DNA of 64,000 nt from Bacillus weihaiensis (GTDB taxonomy: Bacteria; Bacillota; Bacilli; Bacillales; Bacillaceae). The stretch spans positions 2,950,501 to 3,014,500 of the forward strand of contig NZ_CP016020.1 of the NCBI RefSeq assembly GCF_001889165.1, written 5' to 3'. The position numbers and the translations under genes were made by a program. The stretch's first letter is position 1; each line of letters begins with the position of its first letter. The notes beneath the pieces are model-generated. The model had not been told where the DNA came from, did no database searches, and saw only the letters and a list, made by a program, of their open reading frames with translations. Shown piece by piece: positions 18,668 through 27,365 of the stretch.

Positions 18668-18922
18668 TTATTCACTTTTTTTCATCTTGTATTTTTCTAA
18701 GAAGCGATCGACCCTTCCACCTTTATCAGTGAACTTCTGTACACCTGTGTAAAAGGGATGAGTGTCAGAGCTTATCTCAACCTTAAGTAATGGGTACGTG
18801 TTTCCATCCTCCCACTCTATTGTTTCATTTGATGTTTTCGTCGATCCTGTTAGAAAAGTAAATCCACTGTTTGTGTCCATAAAAACGACTTTTTGATAAT
18901 CTGGATGAATAGATGGCTTCAA
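18668..18922 (-). CDS. rpmE2: 50S ribosomal protein L31 type B, zinc-independent
   Basis: Protein of 84 residues: [20 protein letters not shown], then [20 protein letters not shown], the type B L31 pattern without the CxxC zinc motif. It replaces zinc-bearing L31 when zinc is scarce. The start codon is TTG at 18922, supported by AGAGGTG eight bases upstream and by the conserved N terminus. A perfect Zur box lies 40 bp upstream. It is followed by the rpsN2 operon on the same strand. Confidence 0.95.
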   Translation of the reverse strand: MKPSIHPDYQKVVFMDTNSGFTFLTGSTKTSNETIEWEDGNTYPLLKVEISSDTHPFYTGVQKFTDKGGRVDRFLEKYKMKKSE

Positions 18923-18962
18923 TTTAACAACACCTCTTTTTTATTTGTTATTTATATATTAA

Positions 18963-18977
18963 TCGTAATGATTACGA
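18963..18977. promoter_or_regulatory. Perfect Zur box upstream of rpmE2
   Basis: TCGTAATGATTACGA matches the Bacillus Zur consensus TCGTAATNATTACGA at every position. It lies 41 bp upstream of the rpmE2 start codon, in the promoter region. Confidence 0.9.
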
Positions 18978-19294
18978 ATTGCAAATAAAAAGCAAATCAC
19001 TTTACTTCTTGAAACTAAATTCACCTTATTCCTTATACTTAATACCGCTTAAATATTCGTGCATTCTAATTACAAGCTATTATCACTAGTTTATTTATAA
19101 GTAAGATGATAGAGAGTTCCTAATTTGTAACGATTTACAATTGAAAGCGCATCATCTTATTCTATATGAAATAATATTAAAATTTATCTACTTTTTATTA
19201 TCATTTTCTATTTACAACCATGCCTATACCCATTATAATCTGTTCATTGTAGTACAACATTGTTCTACAATTTATACAACAGGAGGTTTTCATC

Positions 19295-20143
19295 ATGTCT
19301 CGTACTCTAAAAGAATTTCTTCTTTTAAATGTTGGCTTACTTTTAGTCACGATAAATATCCATTTTTTCTTAGTACCAAATAACTTTATCATCGGGGGAA
19401 TTAGCGGTCTTAGTATTATGATTCATCAATATTTCCCTAACATGCCAGTTGGCCTTATTTTATTAATTTTAGAGTTATGTTTATTTATTCTTGGGCTTAT
19501 CTTATTAGGTTTTAAATTTGGGATTAAAAGCTTCTATTGTAGTGTTATGCTTTCTTTGTACATATGGTCATTCGAGGAATTTCTTCCTCTAGCTGCACCA
19601 TTAAGCGACGATCGCATTATCCAACTAATCATCGGTTTATTTATCGATGCAATCGGACTTGTGTTAATTTTTAAACAGAACGCATCATCAGGTGGTACCG
19701 ATATTGTGGCAATGATTTTGAATAAATTCTTCTCCATCAATGTTGGGACAGGGATTATCATCGCAGACCTTGTTATTGCGTCTGGATCTTTTTTCGTGTT
19801 TGGAATTGAAAACGGAATGTATGCAATTCTAGGAAATTTCATGTTAGGATTCTTTATTAATTTCCTCCTCACTCAAACGAATCTTTCTAAGCAAGTTATG
19901 ATTATTAGCACGCAATCTGAGCTTATTAAACGATATATTGTAAAGGATTTAAGTAAAGGAGCAACCATTCAACAGGCAACAGGGGCATTTACAAATGAAG
20001 ATCGCGATATCATTACCACCTATGTGGGACGAAAAGAGTTTTTAAAGCTTAAAAAATATATTTCTACTATTGACCAGAAAGCATTTGTCACGGTTCATAA
20101 TACAAGTGAGATTATTGGGAACGGATTTAGAAAGCTCATGTAA
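19295..20143 (+). CDS. YitT-family membrane protein (DUF2179 C terminus)
   Basis: Protein of 282 residues. Five to six N-terminal helices carry the family blocks FLVPNNFIIGGISGLSIMIH and NASSGGTDIVAMILNKFFSI; the last 90 residues form the soluble DUF2179 domain (MIISTQSELIKRYIVKDLSK, GATIQQATGAFTNEDRDIIT). Function of the family is not known; transport has been suggested. AGGAGG precedes the ATG by 8 bases. Single gene with its own upstream AT-rich promoter region. Confidence 0.92.
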   Translation: MSRTLKEFLLLNVGLLLVTINIHFFLVPNNFIIGGISGLSIMIHQYFPNMPVGLILLILELCLFILGLILLGFKFGIKSFYCSVMLSLYIWSFEEFLPLAAPLSDDRIIQLIIGLFIDAIGLVLIFKQNASSGGTDIVAMILNKFFSINVGTGIIIADLVIASGSFFVFGIENGMYAILGNFMLGFFINFLLTQTNLSKQVMIISTQSELIKRYIVKDLSKGATIQQATGAFTNEDRDIITTYVGRKEFLKLKKYISTIDQKAFVTVHNTSEIIGNGFRKLM

Positions 20144-20212
20144 TCGAACTCCTAACGTATACCATTCATATCCATAAGGCATTTATGGTACTATTATGTA
20201 AAGGATAATAGA

Positions 20213-20899
20213 ATGGCGGTATGTTTTATGAAGAAGTCAATGGAGCAATTCGTCTATACAACAATTACCGAAGCAATCGTCAAAAGGAAGCTGGCACCTG
20301 GTACGCAGCTAATTGAAATGTCTATTGCGGAACAATTGAATGTAAGTCGTACACCTGTGAGAAATGCAATTAAACGTCTCGAAAACGACGGATTCATTAA
20401 TGTGATTCCAAATAGAGGAGCGTTTGTCATTCACCCTTCGTTAGAGGAAATGGCACAGGCCTATTTTATACGAAAAGAATTAGAACTCATTTCTGTCAGA
20501 GAAGGGTTTCCTCTTATGACAACTCACCATACAGACAAAATGAGCGCACTCATTCAACAGGAAAAAAAAGCACTAAACGAATCGAATATTATGGCCTACC
20601 TTGAAATTAATAAACAATTTCACATGGTCATGGCGAATGCATGTGGAAACAAGTTCTTAACGGATTACTTAGATAAAATTCTGAATCAAATTGATCTTTA
20701 TTTACTAATTTACAATGCGATTCACGAATTAGAAAAAGAATTTGATACAGGCTGGGAGGAACATACGGACCTTGTTGAAGCCATTAAAACAAATGACATG
20801 GAAGCGTACCAATCGATCTTAATCAAGCATTTAGATTTTAGTCTTGAGGAATTAAAATTCAATACTATGAATTATAAGCCTTTAGCAAATTTGTTCTAA
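20213..20899 (+). CDS. GntR-family transcriptional regulator, FCD type
   Basis: Regulator of 228 residues. The winged HTH (IVKRKLAPGTQLIEMSIAEQ, then LNVSRTPVRNAIKRLENDGF) is followed by an all-helical FCD effector domain with metal-binding candidates (N..FH in NKQFHMVMANACGN). FCD regulators usually sense carboxylates or sugar acids. It stands alone, so the target is not evident; self-control or the sugar-acid operons further right are possible. A GGATAA element precedes the ATG. Confidence 0.88.
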   Translation: MAVCFMKKSMEQFVYTTITEAIVKRKLAPGTQLIEMSIAEQLNVSRTPVRNAIKRLENDGFINVIPNRGAFVIHPSLEEMAQAYFIRKELELISVREGFPLMTTHHTDKMSALIQQEKKALNESNIMAYLEINKQFHMVMANACGNKFLTDYLDKILNQIDLYLLIYNAIHELEKEFDTGWEEHTDLVEAIKTNDMEAYQSILIKHLDFSLEELKFNTMNYKPLANLF

Positions 20900-21086
20900 T
20901 GTCTGTACTTAGCTTTATTAATCGCTCTTTTTTAAACGCTGTTCCTAGATCGTAACATCTAAACAATAAAGTCATCGCTCACACGTAATACCCTGGTAAG
21001 CTATGCTTTAAACGAACAGCCCTTTTCAATGAAACGACACAACAACAACAACAGTTTGACTATCTAATAAATAGCTCATAAAAGTA

Positions 21087-21116
21087 AAAGGGTCTCGGAA
21101 CTTTCCGAACCCTTTT
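21087..21116. terminator. Bidirectional terminator
   Basis: AAAGGGT (21087-21093) pairs with ACCCTTT (21109-21115), extended by TCGGA/TCCGA inside after one bulge. T-runs exist on both sides. It serves the GntR gene (+) and the small membrane protein (-), whose stop is at 21120. Confidence 0.7.
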
Positions 21117-21119
21117 TAC

Positions 21120-21317
21120 TTATTTTCTTTCTTCATCCTCATGTTTGTTATTCATCGAAAGAAGATAGGTAATCCCTCCAGAAAGAAGAGCACCACCAAG
21201 CGCAATCAAGATTCGAATAGACACAGCGATCTCCGAGAAGTCTTTTGCTAGTATCCATAATGATACGGCTCCAACAAATAACATAGTAGATAGTATGAGT
21301 GTTTTTTTATTATTCAT
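21120..21317 (-). CDS. Small two-helix membrane protein
   Basis: Protein of 65 residues with two hydrophobic helices (TLILSTMLFVGAVSLWILA and IRILIALGGALLSGGITYLL) and a charged tail (NNKHEDEERK). A plausible ribosome site (AGGTTGTGA) precedes the ATG and a terminator follows directly. I do not recognise the family. Confidence 0.6.
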   Translation of the reverse strand: MNNKKTLILSTMLFVGAVSLWILAKDFSEIAVSIRILIALGGALLSGGITYLLSMNNKHEDEERK

Positions 21318-21373
21318 GCTTCACAACCTATTCTAATATTCTTCTTTCTTCATTCTACTATAAAATAGAAAAA

Positions 21374-21492
21374 GAGGCTGGGACAGAAGTGCCTGGCACC
21401 TTATCGTAACGACTATATGTACGCACTAATTTATCTAGTGCACACAATAGATTGTATCGGAGGGTGCCTGGCTCTTTGTTTTGTCCCAGCCT
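21374..21492. repeat. Palindromic ~120-bp intergenic repeat, copy A
   Basis: The ends GAGGCTGGGACA and TTGTCCCAGCCT form terminal inverted repeats. Inside are GTGCCTGGCACC and a central GCACTA/TAGTGC hairpin. It is the reverse complement of copies B (33057-33176) and C (45595-45714), with only a few differences. Here it follows the hydrolase gene (minus strand) and probably acts as, or contains, its terminator. Confidence 0.85.
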
Positions 21493-21516
21493 TCTCCTCT
21501 AATTCAATAATCATTC

Positions 21517-23385
21517 TTAATACTGAGTTAATGTATTTGTCACCATCATGATTGTGACGATAATGGCATAAATAATACCACCAAGATACGGGTTCTTTGT
21601 AACCCTGAATATTTTTCTGGTAATAATTGCAGCAAGTGGTATAATAACAATAATTGGGAACAACCATATCCCTACAATATTAGATACATCTGTAAAATAC
21701 ACATCACCTTGAATAAAGAAATGTGTGTATTGAATCAGGACGATAACCGCTGCACTTAAACCATTAAAAATTGCAAGTAAACTAGTATTAACCCATTCTC
21801 TTGATTTTGAAGATGCGATAAAATTAAAGCTATTAACAGCAATTGAATTTGCAACATAGAAGATTAAAAAGAATGGTAAATATTTAAGAGCTTCTACTAA
21901 TTTATCTGGAGTGAATGCTTTTATCGCAATTACCCATATTCTAAAGTCTGTTTTGAAGAAATAATCAGCTATAAACACTAAACTGTATGCTGCGCTCGAT
22001 ACAATAACAGCTAACACTATGGTTTTCCATAATGATTTAAGACTAATTACTACACCTACTTCACGTAAATCCAAGCCCTGACCTTTAGAGAAGAACTTAT
22101 AAGATAGGAAGAGAATAACAAGCGTCACGATCCCCATGACCACTGACCAAGCTCCTATATAGAAGACAGGCGATTGCGTGAAGAATGCTGGGCGATTTTC
22201 TATGCTCCAATTATAAAGTGCTAAATAAGAGTAACCAGATATGATTGCACTTACAATTAGACCACCCCAGAACCATAGCTGTCCTTTCTTACCTTGTACG
22301 TTTGAAGCAACAGCCTCTTTTTGAGCTTTTAGAGATCTAAACGCTTCGGTAGAGAGCATAAATTTAGTAAAGGTTACAATAAACATAAAGAATCCAACTA
22401 ACCCAAGGAAATTAAAGAATACTTTCCATTGCCAAACCTGACTAGAAGGTTCAATTGAATTTGGCGCACCGATTGATTCATCAAAATATTCAATCGTATC
22501 GTTTACAACATTAGCAGAGAAATGATTCCAAGGATGAATTTGGTTTGGTGTATAAATGACTCTTAGAGCCTCGACACCATCTATTGATTGCTTATAGAAA
22601 GTAGATTGATCACGTGTTTCTTCCTCACTAGGATCAATACCAAAATTCAAAAATGATTGTGCATATTCTGTATGAATATACTCACGTGGAGGAGTTACAG
22701 TACCATCTTCTTGTAAGCTACGGAAGAAGAATTCATCATATTGCGCAGCAATAATACCGACATCTCTCGTTCCATAGACATTCGCATATTGCTGTTCATC
22801 ATTTCGTAAAGACCAATATAGCGGTTCACCCGGGTCATTAGTATACATTGCATCGTTTGCAATAAGCAAAGCAGATGAAATTAATTGATCCTCAATTGGC
22901 TTTTTATTATCTTCTAAAATTGACCAGTTTGCAGCTCTTGCGCCATTTGAATGTCCTGTTACCGCAATATTTTCTTTATCAACATAAGGAAGATCTGCCA
23001 TCAACTCGACCGCATCATACATACCTGTGCCACGATTTTGCCACTCTGTTGCTGCGATTGCATCAGAATTCCCATGACCATACATATCAATCGAGATCAC
23101 GACATAACCACGTCTCGACAATTCTACATAATTTAAATCTTGCATTTCACGGTTATTGTACCAGCCATGACTTGTCACGATACCGGGTGCTGGATTCTCC
23201 TTTGTTACTCCATAAGGTACAAACAATAAAGCACTCATTAAATGACCAGATGGTGTTTCCCAACGTAAATCTTTTACCGTTACTTTTCCACCAGAAGTTT
23301 GTACGAATGATGCTCCAATCATACTGACCAAACATAAAATTAATGCAAAAACTAGAAACTTTGAATTTTTACTGATTCCTTTCAA
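21517..23385 (-). CDS. Membrane alpha/beta hydrolase with polytopic C-terminal domain
   Basis: Protein of 622 residues. After an N-terminal signal-anchor (LVFALILCLVSMIGASF), residues 35-310 form an alpha/beta hydrolase: oxyanion region GIVTSHGWYNN, nucleophile elbow VTGHSNGARAA, acid in IDMYGHGNS and a late histidine in NQIHPWNHFS. Residues 310-620 hold about eight membrane helices. The hydrolase part should face outside. It uses a TTG start with GAGGGGG nine bases ahead. A cre-like box lies 77 bp upstream, so carbon catabolite control is possible. Substrate unknown; an esterase or acyl hydrolase is likely. Confidence 0.8.
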   Translation of the reverse strand: MKGISKNSKFLVFALILCLVSMIGASFVQTSGGKVTVKDLRWETPSGHLMSALLFVPYGVTKENPAPGIVTSHGWYNNREMQDLNYVELSRRGYVVISIDMYGHGNSDAIAATEWQNRGTGMYDAVELMADLPYVDKENIAVTGHSNGARAANWSILEDNKKPIEDQLISSALLIANDAMYTNDPGEPLYWSLRNDEQQYANVYGTRDVGIIAAQYDEFFFRSLQEDGTVTPPREYIHTEYAQSFLNFGIDPSEEETRDQSTFYKQSIDGVEALRVIYTPNQIHPWNHFSANVVNDTIEYFDESIGAPNSIEPSSQVWQWKVFFNFLGLVGFFMFIVTFTKFMLSTEAFRSLKAQKEAVASNVQGKKGQLWFWGGLIVSAIISGYSYLALYNWSIENRPAFFTQSPVFYIGAWSVVMGIVTLVILFLSYKFFSKGQGLDLREVGVVISLKSLWKTIVLAVIVSSAAYSLVFIADYFFKTDFRIWVIAIKAFTPDKLVEALKYLPFFLIFYVANSIAVNSFNFIASSKSREWVNTSLLAIFNGLSAAVIVLIQYTHFFIQGDVYFTDVSNIVGIWLFPIIVIIPLAAIITRKIFRVTKNPYLGGIIYAIIVTIMMVTNTLTQY

Positions 23386-23461
23386 AGTAAAATCCCCCTC
23401 TTATTCTATTTTTTTATAACGGATTCCCAACTCTTCCCCCTTTCAATCATTGTATTTTTTG

Positions 23462-23475
23462 TGTAAGCGCTTTAT
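23462..23475. promoter_or_regulatory. cre-like CcpA box
   Basis: TGTAAGCGCTTTAT agrees with the cre consensus TGWAARCGYTWNCW except at the C near the 3' end. It lies 77 bp upstream of the hydrolase TTG start. Confidence 0.5.
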
Positions 23476-23550
23476 TCATACTACAAGAGACCTTCTTTCC
23501 TATACACTGACACAAGGTAAGAAAAGTTACCTTTTCATTTTTATAAAAAA

Positions 23551-23607
23551 AAGAGAGCATACGAAGCAATTCTAGATAGGACTAGAATTTGAAACGTGTG
23601 CTCTCTT
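23551..23607 (-). terminator. Minus-oriented terminator-like hairpin
   Basis: AAGAGAGCA and TGCTCTCTT close a 57-nt hairpin whose interior also pairs (ATTCTAG/CTAGAAT). On the minus strand it ends in eight Ts. No minus-strand gene lies directly upstream, so it may end read-through from the gal side or an unannotated transcript. Confidence 0.55.
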
Positions 23608-23751
23608 TTCTCCACCACTAATCATTAACTTATTTAATACGTTAACACAAAGGTGTAAACGGTGTCAAAGGATATGATCTTTATTAGGACATTATTCTTA
23701 AACGATACTGCAATACAATAAATGCTGCTCACCTTATACTTAGGGTGGAAT

Positions 23752-23818
23752 ATCCGTCACTACGGATTTTTTTAAGGAAAGCAACAATCTATACGAAAAA
23801 CAGCCTTTAGATATAAAA
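23752..23818 (+). repeat. Noncoding repeat with terminator-like head, copy 1
   Basis: Begins with a small hairpin, ATCCGT-CACT-ACGGAT, followed by seven Ts (23752-23773). The segment GGAAAGCAACAATCTAT, then AAAACAGCCTTTA, recurs at 34403-34472 behind a comparable hairpin and T-run. No protein gene ends at either hairpin, so both may be the 3' ends of small RNAs or remnants of a repeat. Confidence 0.5.
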
Positions 23819-23989
23819 TACAATCAAAAAAACCTTAATTATTTATTATGATCAAAGGAAACATCTCTTCCATTCTCACGAATAAAGAAAGTTTGCTAGA
23901 GGTCAAAGTTTATTTTATACTCTCACTCTCTATATAAGGGCTTTTCTCCATGCAAGGATCAGAGAATTTTTTATGAAGTTGATATAAAT

Positions 23990-24265
23990 ATGTTATTTGA
24001 ATTGAACTCTCTAATTGATAAAACTAGAGTTTGTGATAACGCGATAAAAGCTGTTGTATTAAGGTATAAGGCAGATAATAAGGCTTTAAACACGCTAAGC
24101 GTTAATAGGAATGAAAGTGATAAAGAAGTGATATCTCAAGTTGAGGTTAAGGAGGTAAAAGAAATTGTGCGTCAGCAGAATGAATTGCTACAGGAATTAA
24201 TGAAAAAGATGGATCAGCAACAGAAGTACATAGAAGAACGATTGGAAAAACAAGGGGAACGTTAG
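23990..24265 (+). CDS. Small coiled-coil protein, possible DUF3967-type fragment
   Basis: Frame of 91 residues. The C-terminal half (VKEIVRQQNELLQELMKKMD, then QQQKYIEERLEKQGE) is a coiled coil resembling the tail of Bacillus DUF3967/MerR-like plasmid proteins, but the N-terminal DNA-binding domain is missing. The ribosome site is poor. It is either a decayed fragment or a small stand-alone protein. The gene-poor flanks (23.4-24.7 kb) fit remnant DNA. Confidence 0.4.
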   Translation: MLFELNSLIDKTRVCDNAIKAVVLRYKADNKALNTLSVNRNESDKEVISQVEVKEVKEIVRQQNELLQELMKKMDQQQKYIEERLEKQGER

Positions 24266-24335
24266 GAGAGTAATATCAAAAAGGATATTTCGAAGGTTAT
24301 TTTGAAAATAAATAATCTTACTTTTAAAAAAAGAT

Positions 24336-24369
24336 CCCACACACTTTAAATTATTAATTAGAGTGTGGG
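24336..24369 (-). terminator. Intrinsic terminator after the 53-residue gene
   Basis: CCCACACACTTTAA (24336-24349) pairs with TTAGAGTGTGGG (24358-24369) apart from a bulge. On the minus strand it is followed by ATCTTTTTTT. It lies 13 bp past the small gene at 24382. Confidence 0.75.
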
Positions 24370-24381
24370 GGAGTTGGGAAT

Positions 24382-24543
24382 TTATTTATTTTTATCTATA
24401 AATGAAAACAAAAACTCTCTTATTATCAATATAAGTAAAGCTCCAATACTTACATAGATAACGTCAGGAAATTCAGGGTTAAACAGAAAATATACTAATC
24501 CAAAAAGAATAGATAAAACTAGTAATGAAACTATTTTAGTCAT
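24382..24543 (-). CDS. 53-residue membrane protein
   Basis: A small frame with an ATG behind AAGGAGAGGTCTT, an excellent ribosome site, and a terminator directly after the stop. The protein begins MTKIVSLLVLSILFGLVYFL and has a second hydrophobic helix (VIYVSIGALLILIIREFLF), ending in DKNK. Two helices joined by NPEFPD suggest a hairpin membrane protein. Family not recognised. Confidence 0.6.
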   Translation of the reverse strand: MTKIVSLLVLSILFGLVYFLFNPEFPDVIYVSIGALLILIIREFLFSFIDKNK

Positions 24544-24719
24544 AAGACCTCTCCTTTTTTTGGAACAATGTTGCTTTTTTCCACCGATATACTAGAATTA
24601 AATATGTAAATAAATTCAAAATATTAACAAGAGGTGGAATTAGAAATGCAGAGTATATTGACAAAGATTATAGTAACACTAGTATCTATCAAATTAATTA
24701 ATGCAAAATTGCAATCCTT

Positions 24720-25766
24720 TTATCTACCCTTAAATGCATAAACAGTAGACGTGTGATAGCGTTCTCCCTTATTTAAAATAATAGAAGGAAATTCAGGATG
24801 ATGAATAGCGTCAGGTAACCCTTGTGTCTCAAGGCAAACGCCTAAGTATTTACGTGAAGGATGACCATAAAAACTGTACTCGTCGCTGAGATGGTTGGCT
24901 GTATAAAGAACAACAGAGGGTTGATCCGTTTTGATTTTCACTTCACGTCCACTCTCTTCATCATATAATGAAATAGTAAAATTACAATCATCTTGTAATA
25001 GAAAAGGATGATCATACCCATTCCCAGCAAGCTGATTCTGCTCATGAGTGGAAGCTACACCATCTTGAAGCTTTCTCCCATTTCGAAAATCAAACGGAGT
25101 ACCAGTGACATGCAGTTTCTTACCTGTAGGTAATGATTCATGATCTAACTCAAGGAATTGATCGCTTTCCATTTGCAAAGTATGTGAAAGTACATCTCGC
25201 TTACTATTTCCACTAAGGTTAAAATACGTATGATTTGTTGGATTAAGAATCGTCTTCTTGTCCGATTGTCCATTATAATCAATCTTTAGTTCATTCTCAT
25301 TCGTTAAGGAATATGTCACTTTTAGTTGAAGATTACCTGGATACCCTGCTTCCCCGTCTTTACTTACATAAGAGAAAACTACGGCTACACAGTCCTTTTC
25401 TTCGACAGTTTTTGCCTCCCACACTTTATGGCTAAATCCTTCGTTACCTCCGTGGAGATGATTATTGGCATCATTTTGATCGAGCGTGTATGTTTTATCA
25501 TCCAATTGAAAAGATGCGCCTTTAATTCTTCCTGCTACTCGACCGACAACAGCTCCAAAGTATGGTGCATTCACCTGATATTCCTCTAAAGAGGATAAAC
25601 CAAGAACAATGTTCTCATGTTGCCCTTGTTTATCTGGCATCATTATTTCGGTTACGATACAGCCATAGTTAAGGATTGCTACTTCTAGGCCCTTATCATT
25701 TTTGAGTCGATATTGATAAATGGTTTGTTCTTGTATATGTCCATATTCTGTTTTTGTAATATTCAC
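24720..25766 (-). CDS. galM: Aldose 1-epimerase (galactose mutarotase)
   Basis: Enzyme of 348 residues interconverting alpha and beta galactose. The family motifs are NPTNHTYFNLSG (catalytic His), GNGYDHPFLL (second His region) and ETQGLPDAIHHPEFP (catalytic Glu). The start is GTG, behind AAAGGAGTGATG. Last gene of galKETM, separated from galT by a hairpin that could attenuate it. Confidence 0.95.
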   Translation of the reverse strand: MNITKTEYGHIQEQTIYQYRLKNDKGLEVAILNYGCIVTEIMMPDKQGQHENIVLGLSSLEEYQVNAPYFGAVVGRVAGRIKGASFQLDDKTYTLDQNDANNHLHGGNEGFSHKVWEAKTVEEKDCVAVVFSYVSKDGEAGYPGNLQLKVTYSLTNENELKIDYNGQSDKKTILNPTNHTYFNLSGNSKRDVLSHTLQMESDQFLELDHESLPTGKKLHVTGTPFDFRNGRKLQDGVASTHEQNQLAGNGYDHPFLLQDDCNFTISLYDEESGREVKIKTDQPSVVLYTANHLSDEYSFYGHPSRKYLGVCLETQGLPDAIHHPEFPSIILNKGERYHTSTVYAFKGR

Positions 25767-25786
25767 TTACATCACTCCTTTATAAA

Positions 25787-25818
25787 AGAAGTTGAAAGGT
25801 ACATCCCTTCAACTTCTT
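25787..25818 (-). terminator. Hairpin between galT and galM
   Basis: AGAAGTTGAAAGG pairs with CCCTTCAACTTCT across a 4-6-nt loop; on the minus strand the stem leads into TTTTATAAAGGAG, i.e. directly into the galM ribosome site. It may reduce galM expression relative to galT. Confidence 0.6.
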
Positions 25819-25841
25819 ACCACTTTATAGTATTCCAAGCT

Positions 25842-27350
25842 TTAATTGCTCGCTAAATATTCAGTAAAACGCTTAAAGGCCGATAAACCAGCTTCATCAC
25901 GCTTAAACACACCCGCATCTTCAAGAACTCGTAGGAATTTCTTCCCGACCTCTTTCTCAACAATATCAGCAACTGTCTCTTTTGTTAAGTTCTTTTGATA
26001 ATGCTGTTTCAGATCATCTGCCCAGCTCTTATGATAAGCAGGTACTTCGTTTGTTCCATCCACTAAATATGCTTCAACGCTCTTTAACTCCGTTTGCAAT
26101 CGGGCAGGTAAAACAGCTAAGCCCATCACTTCGATTAGCCCGATATTTTCTTTTTTAATATGATGCACATCTTCATGAGGGTGAAAAATTCCAAGTGGAT
26201 ATTCCTCTGTCGTACGATTGTTTCGTAACACTAAATCTATCTCAAATTCCCCATCTCTCATTCTAGCGATAGGTGTAATTGTATTGTGAGGGATCTCACC
26301 AGAATAAGCTTCAATCTCTACTGTTGGGTCTGAATATTCCTTCCAAGTATCTAGCACCTTAGTAGCAGCAGCTATGAGCTGTTCTTTATTGGTCCCCTTC
26401 AGACGAATAACAGACATCGGCCACTTAACCGTTGCAGCACGCACTTTTGGAAATTCATTTATTGAAAAAAGGATTTCCTCTTTTGCCTTCGCCATGGCAA
26501 ATTCATAGTTTCCACCTTGATAATGGTCATGCGTTAGGATTGAACCACCTACGATTGGTAAATCCGCATTCGAACCAATAAAGTAGTGTGGAAATTTTTC
26601 GACGAATTCTATTAAACGCTCAAAGCCTTCTTTGCTTATTTTCATATCACGATGCTCTGTTGAAAGAAGGATACAATGCTCATTGTAATAAACGTACGGC
26701 GAGTATTGAAGGGCCCACTCTTCTTTTCCTAACTCCATTCGAATCACACGATGATTCGAACGTGCTGGGTGACCAATCCTTCCCGCATACCCTTCATTCT
26801 CCACACATAGTAAGCACTTAGGATAATGACTTGTCGGCTTTTTCATTTCTTTTTCTAATGCTATTTGCTTTGGATCCTTTTCAGGCTTTGACAGATTAAT
26901 GGTGATATCTAGTTCACCATATTTAGTATCCACTTTATAGCTAATATTCTTTGCAATTCGCTTCGTTTGAATGTAATTACTGTCCTGACTTAGCTTATAA
27001 AAATACTCCGTTGCTTTCTTCGGACTAGCTTTATAGTTATCATAAAAAGCAGCATTAACATCAGAAGGTCTTGGCATAAAAACGTTCATGATTTTACTTG
27101 CAACAATTTCTCTTTCATCAAGTATATCTGGAATAAGTTCCATTTCAACTGCATAATCAACTAGCTTCTCAACTAGGTCGGGTATATCTAGGGTCTGTTC
27201 TTGTTCAAGAGATGCTCCTTCTTTGAAATCAACAAGTTTAAAGATTTCCATCAATTGATTCCGTGAATAAAGCTCATCTAAAGATGAAATTAATTGTGCA
27301 TCAATCGCCTTTTGAACGAGTTGCTGTATGGTTGAAATTACCTCAGTCAT
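25842..27350 (-). CDS. galT: UTP-hexose-1-phosphate / UDP-glucose-hexose-1-phosphate uridylyltransferase
   Basis: GalT of the Gram-positive class (502 residues), which differs from the short E. coli-type enzyme. Recognisable blocks are FMPRPSDVNAAFYDNYK near residue 90, PYVYYNEHCILLSTEHRDMK, and GSILTHDHYQGGNYEFAMAK, the HxHxQ-type uridylyl site. It moves UMP between glucose 1-phosphate and galactose 1-phosphate in the Leloir pathway. It follows galE by 15 bp. Confidence 0.96.
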   Translation of the reverse strand: MTEVISTIQQLVQKAIDAQLISSLDELYSRNQLMEIFKLVDFKEGASLEQEQTLDIPDLVEKLVDYAVEMELIPDILDEREIVASKIMNVFMPRPSDVNAAFYDNYKASPKKATEYFYKLSQDSNYIQTKRIAKNISYKVDTKYGELDITINLSKPEKDPKQIALEKEMKKPTSHYPKCLLCVENEGYAGRIGHPARSNHRVIRMELGKEEWALQYSPYVYYNEHCILLSTEHRDMKISKEGFERLIEFVEKFPHYFIGSNADLPIVGGSILTHDHYQGGNYEFAMAKAKEEILFSINEFPKVRAATVKWPMSVIRLKGTNKEQLIAAATKVLDTWKEYSDPTVEIEAYSGEIPHNTITPIARMRDGEFEIDLVLRNNRTTEEYPLGIFHPHEDVHHIKKENIGLIEVMGLAVLPARLQTELKSVEAYLVDGTNEVPAYHKSWADDLKQHYQKNLTKETVADIVEKEVGKKFLRVLEDAGVFKRDEAGLSAFKRFTEYLASN

Positions 27351-27365
27351 AAGAATCAGTTCCCC

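Noticed and set aside
24646-24738. Plus-strand frame of 30 codons behind AGAGGTGG
   Set aside because: It runs into the 3' end of galM, is very short, and has no recognisable sequence; the ribosome site alone is not enough.
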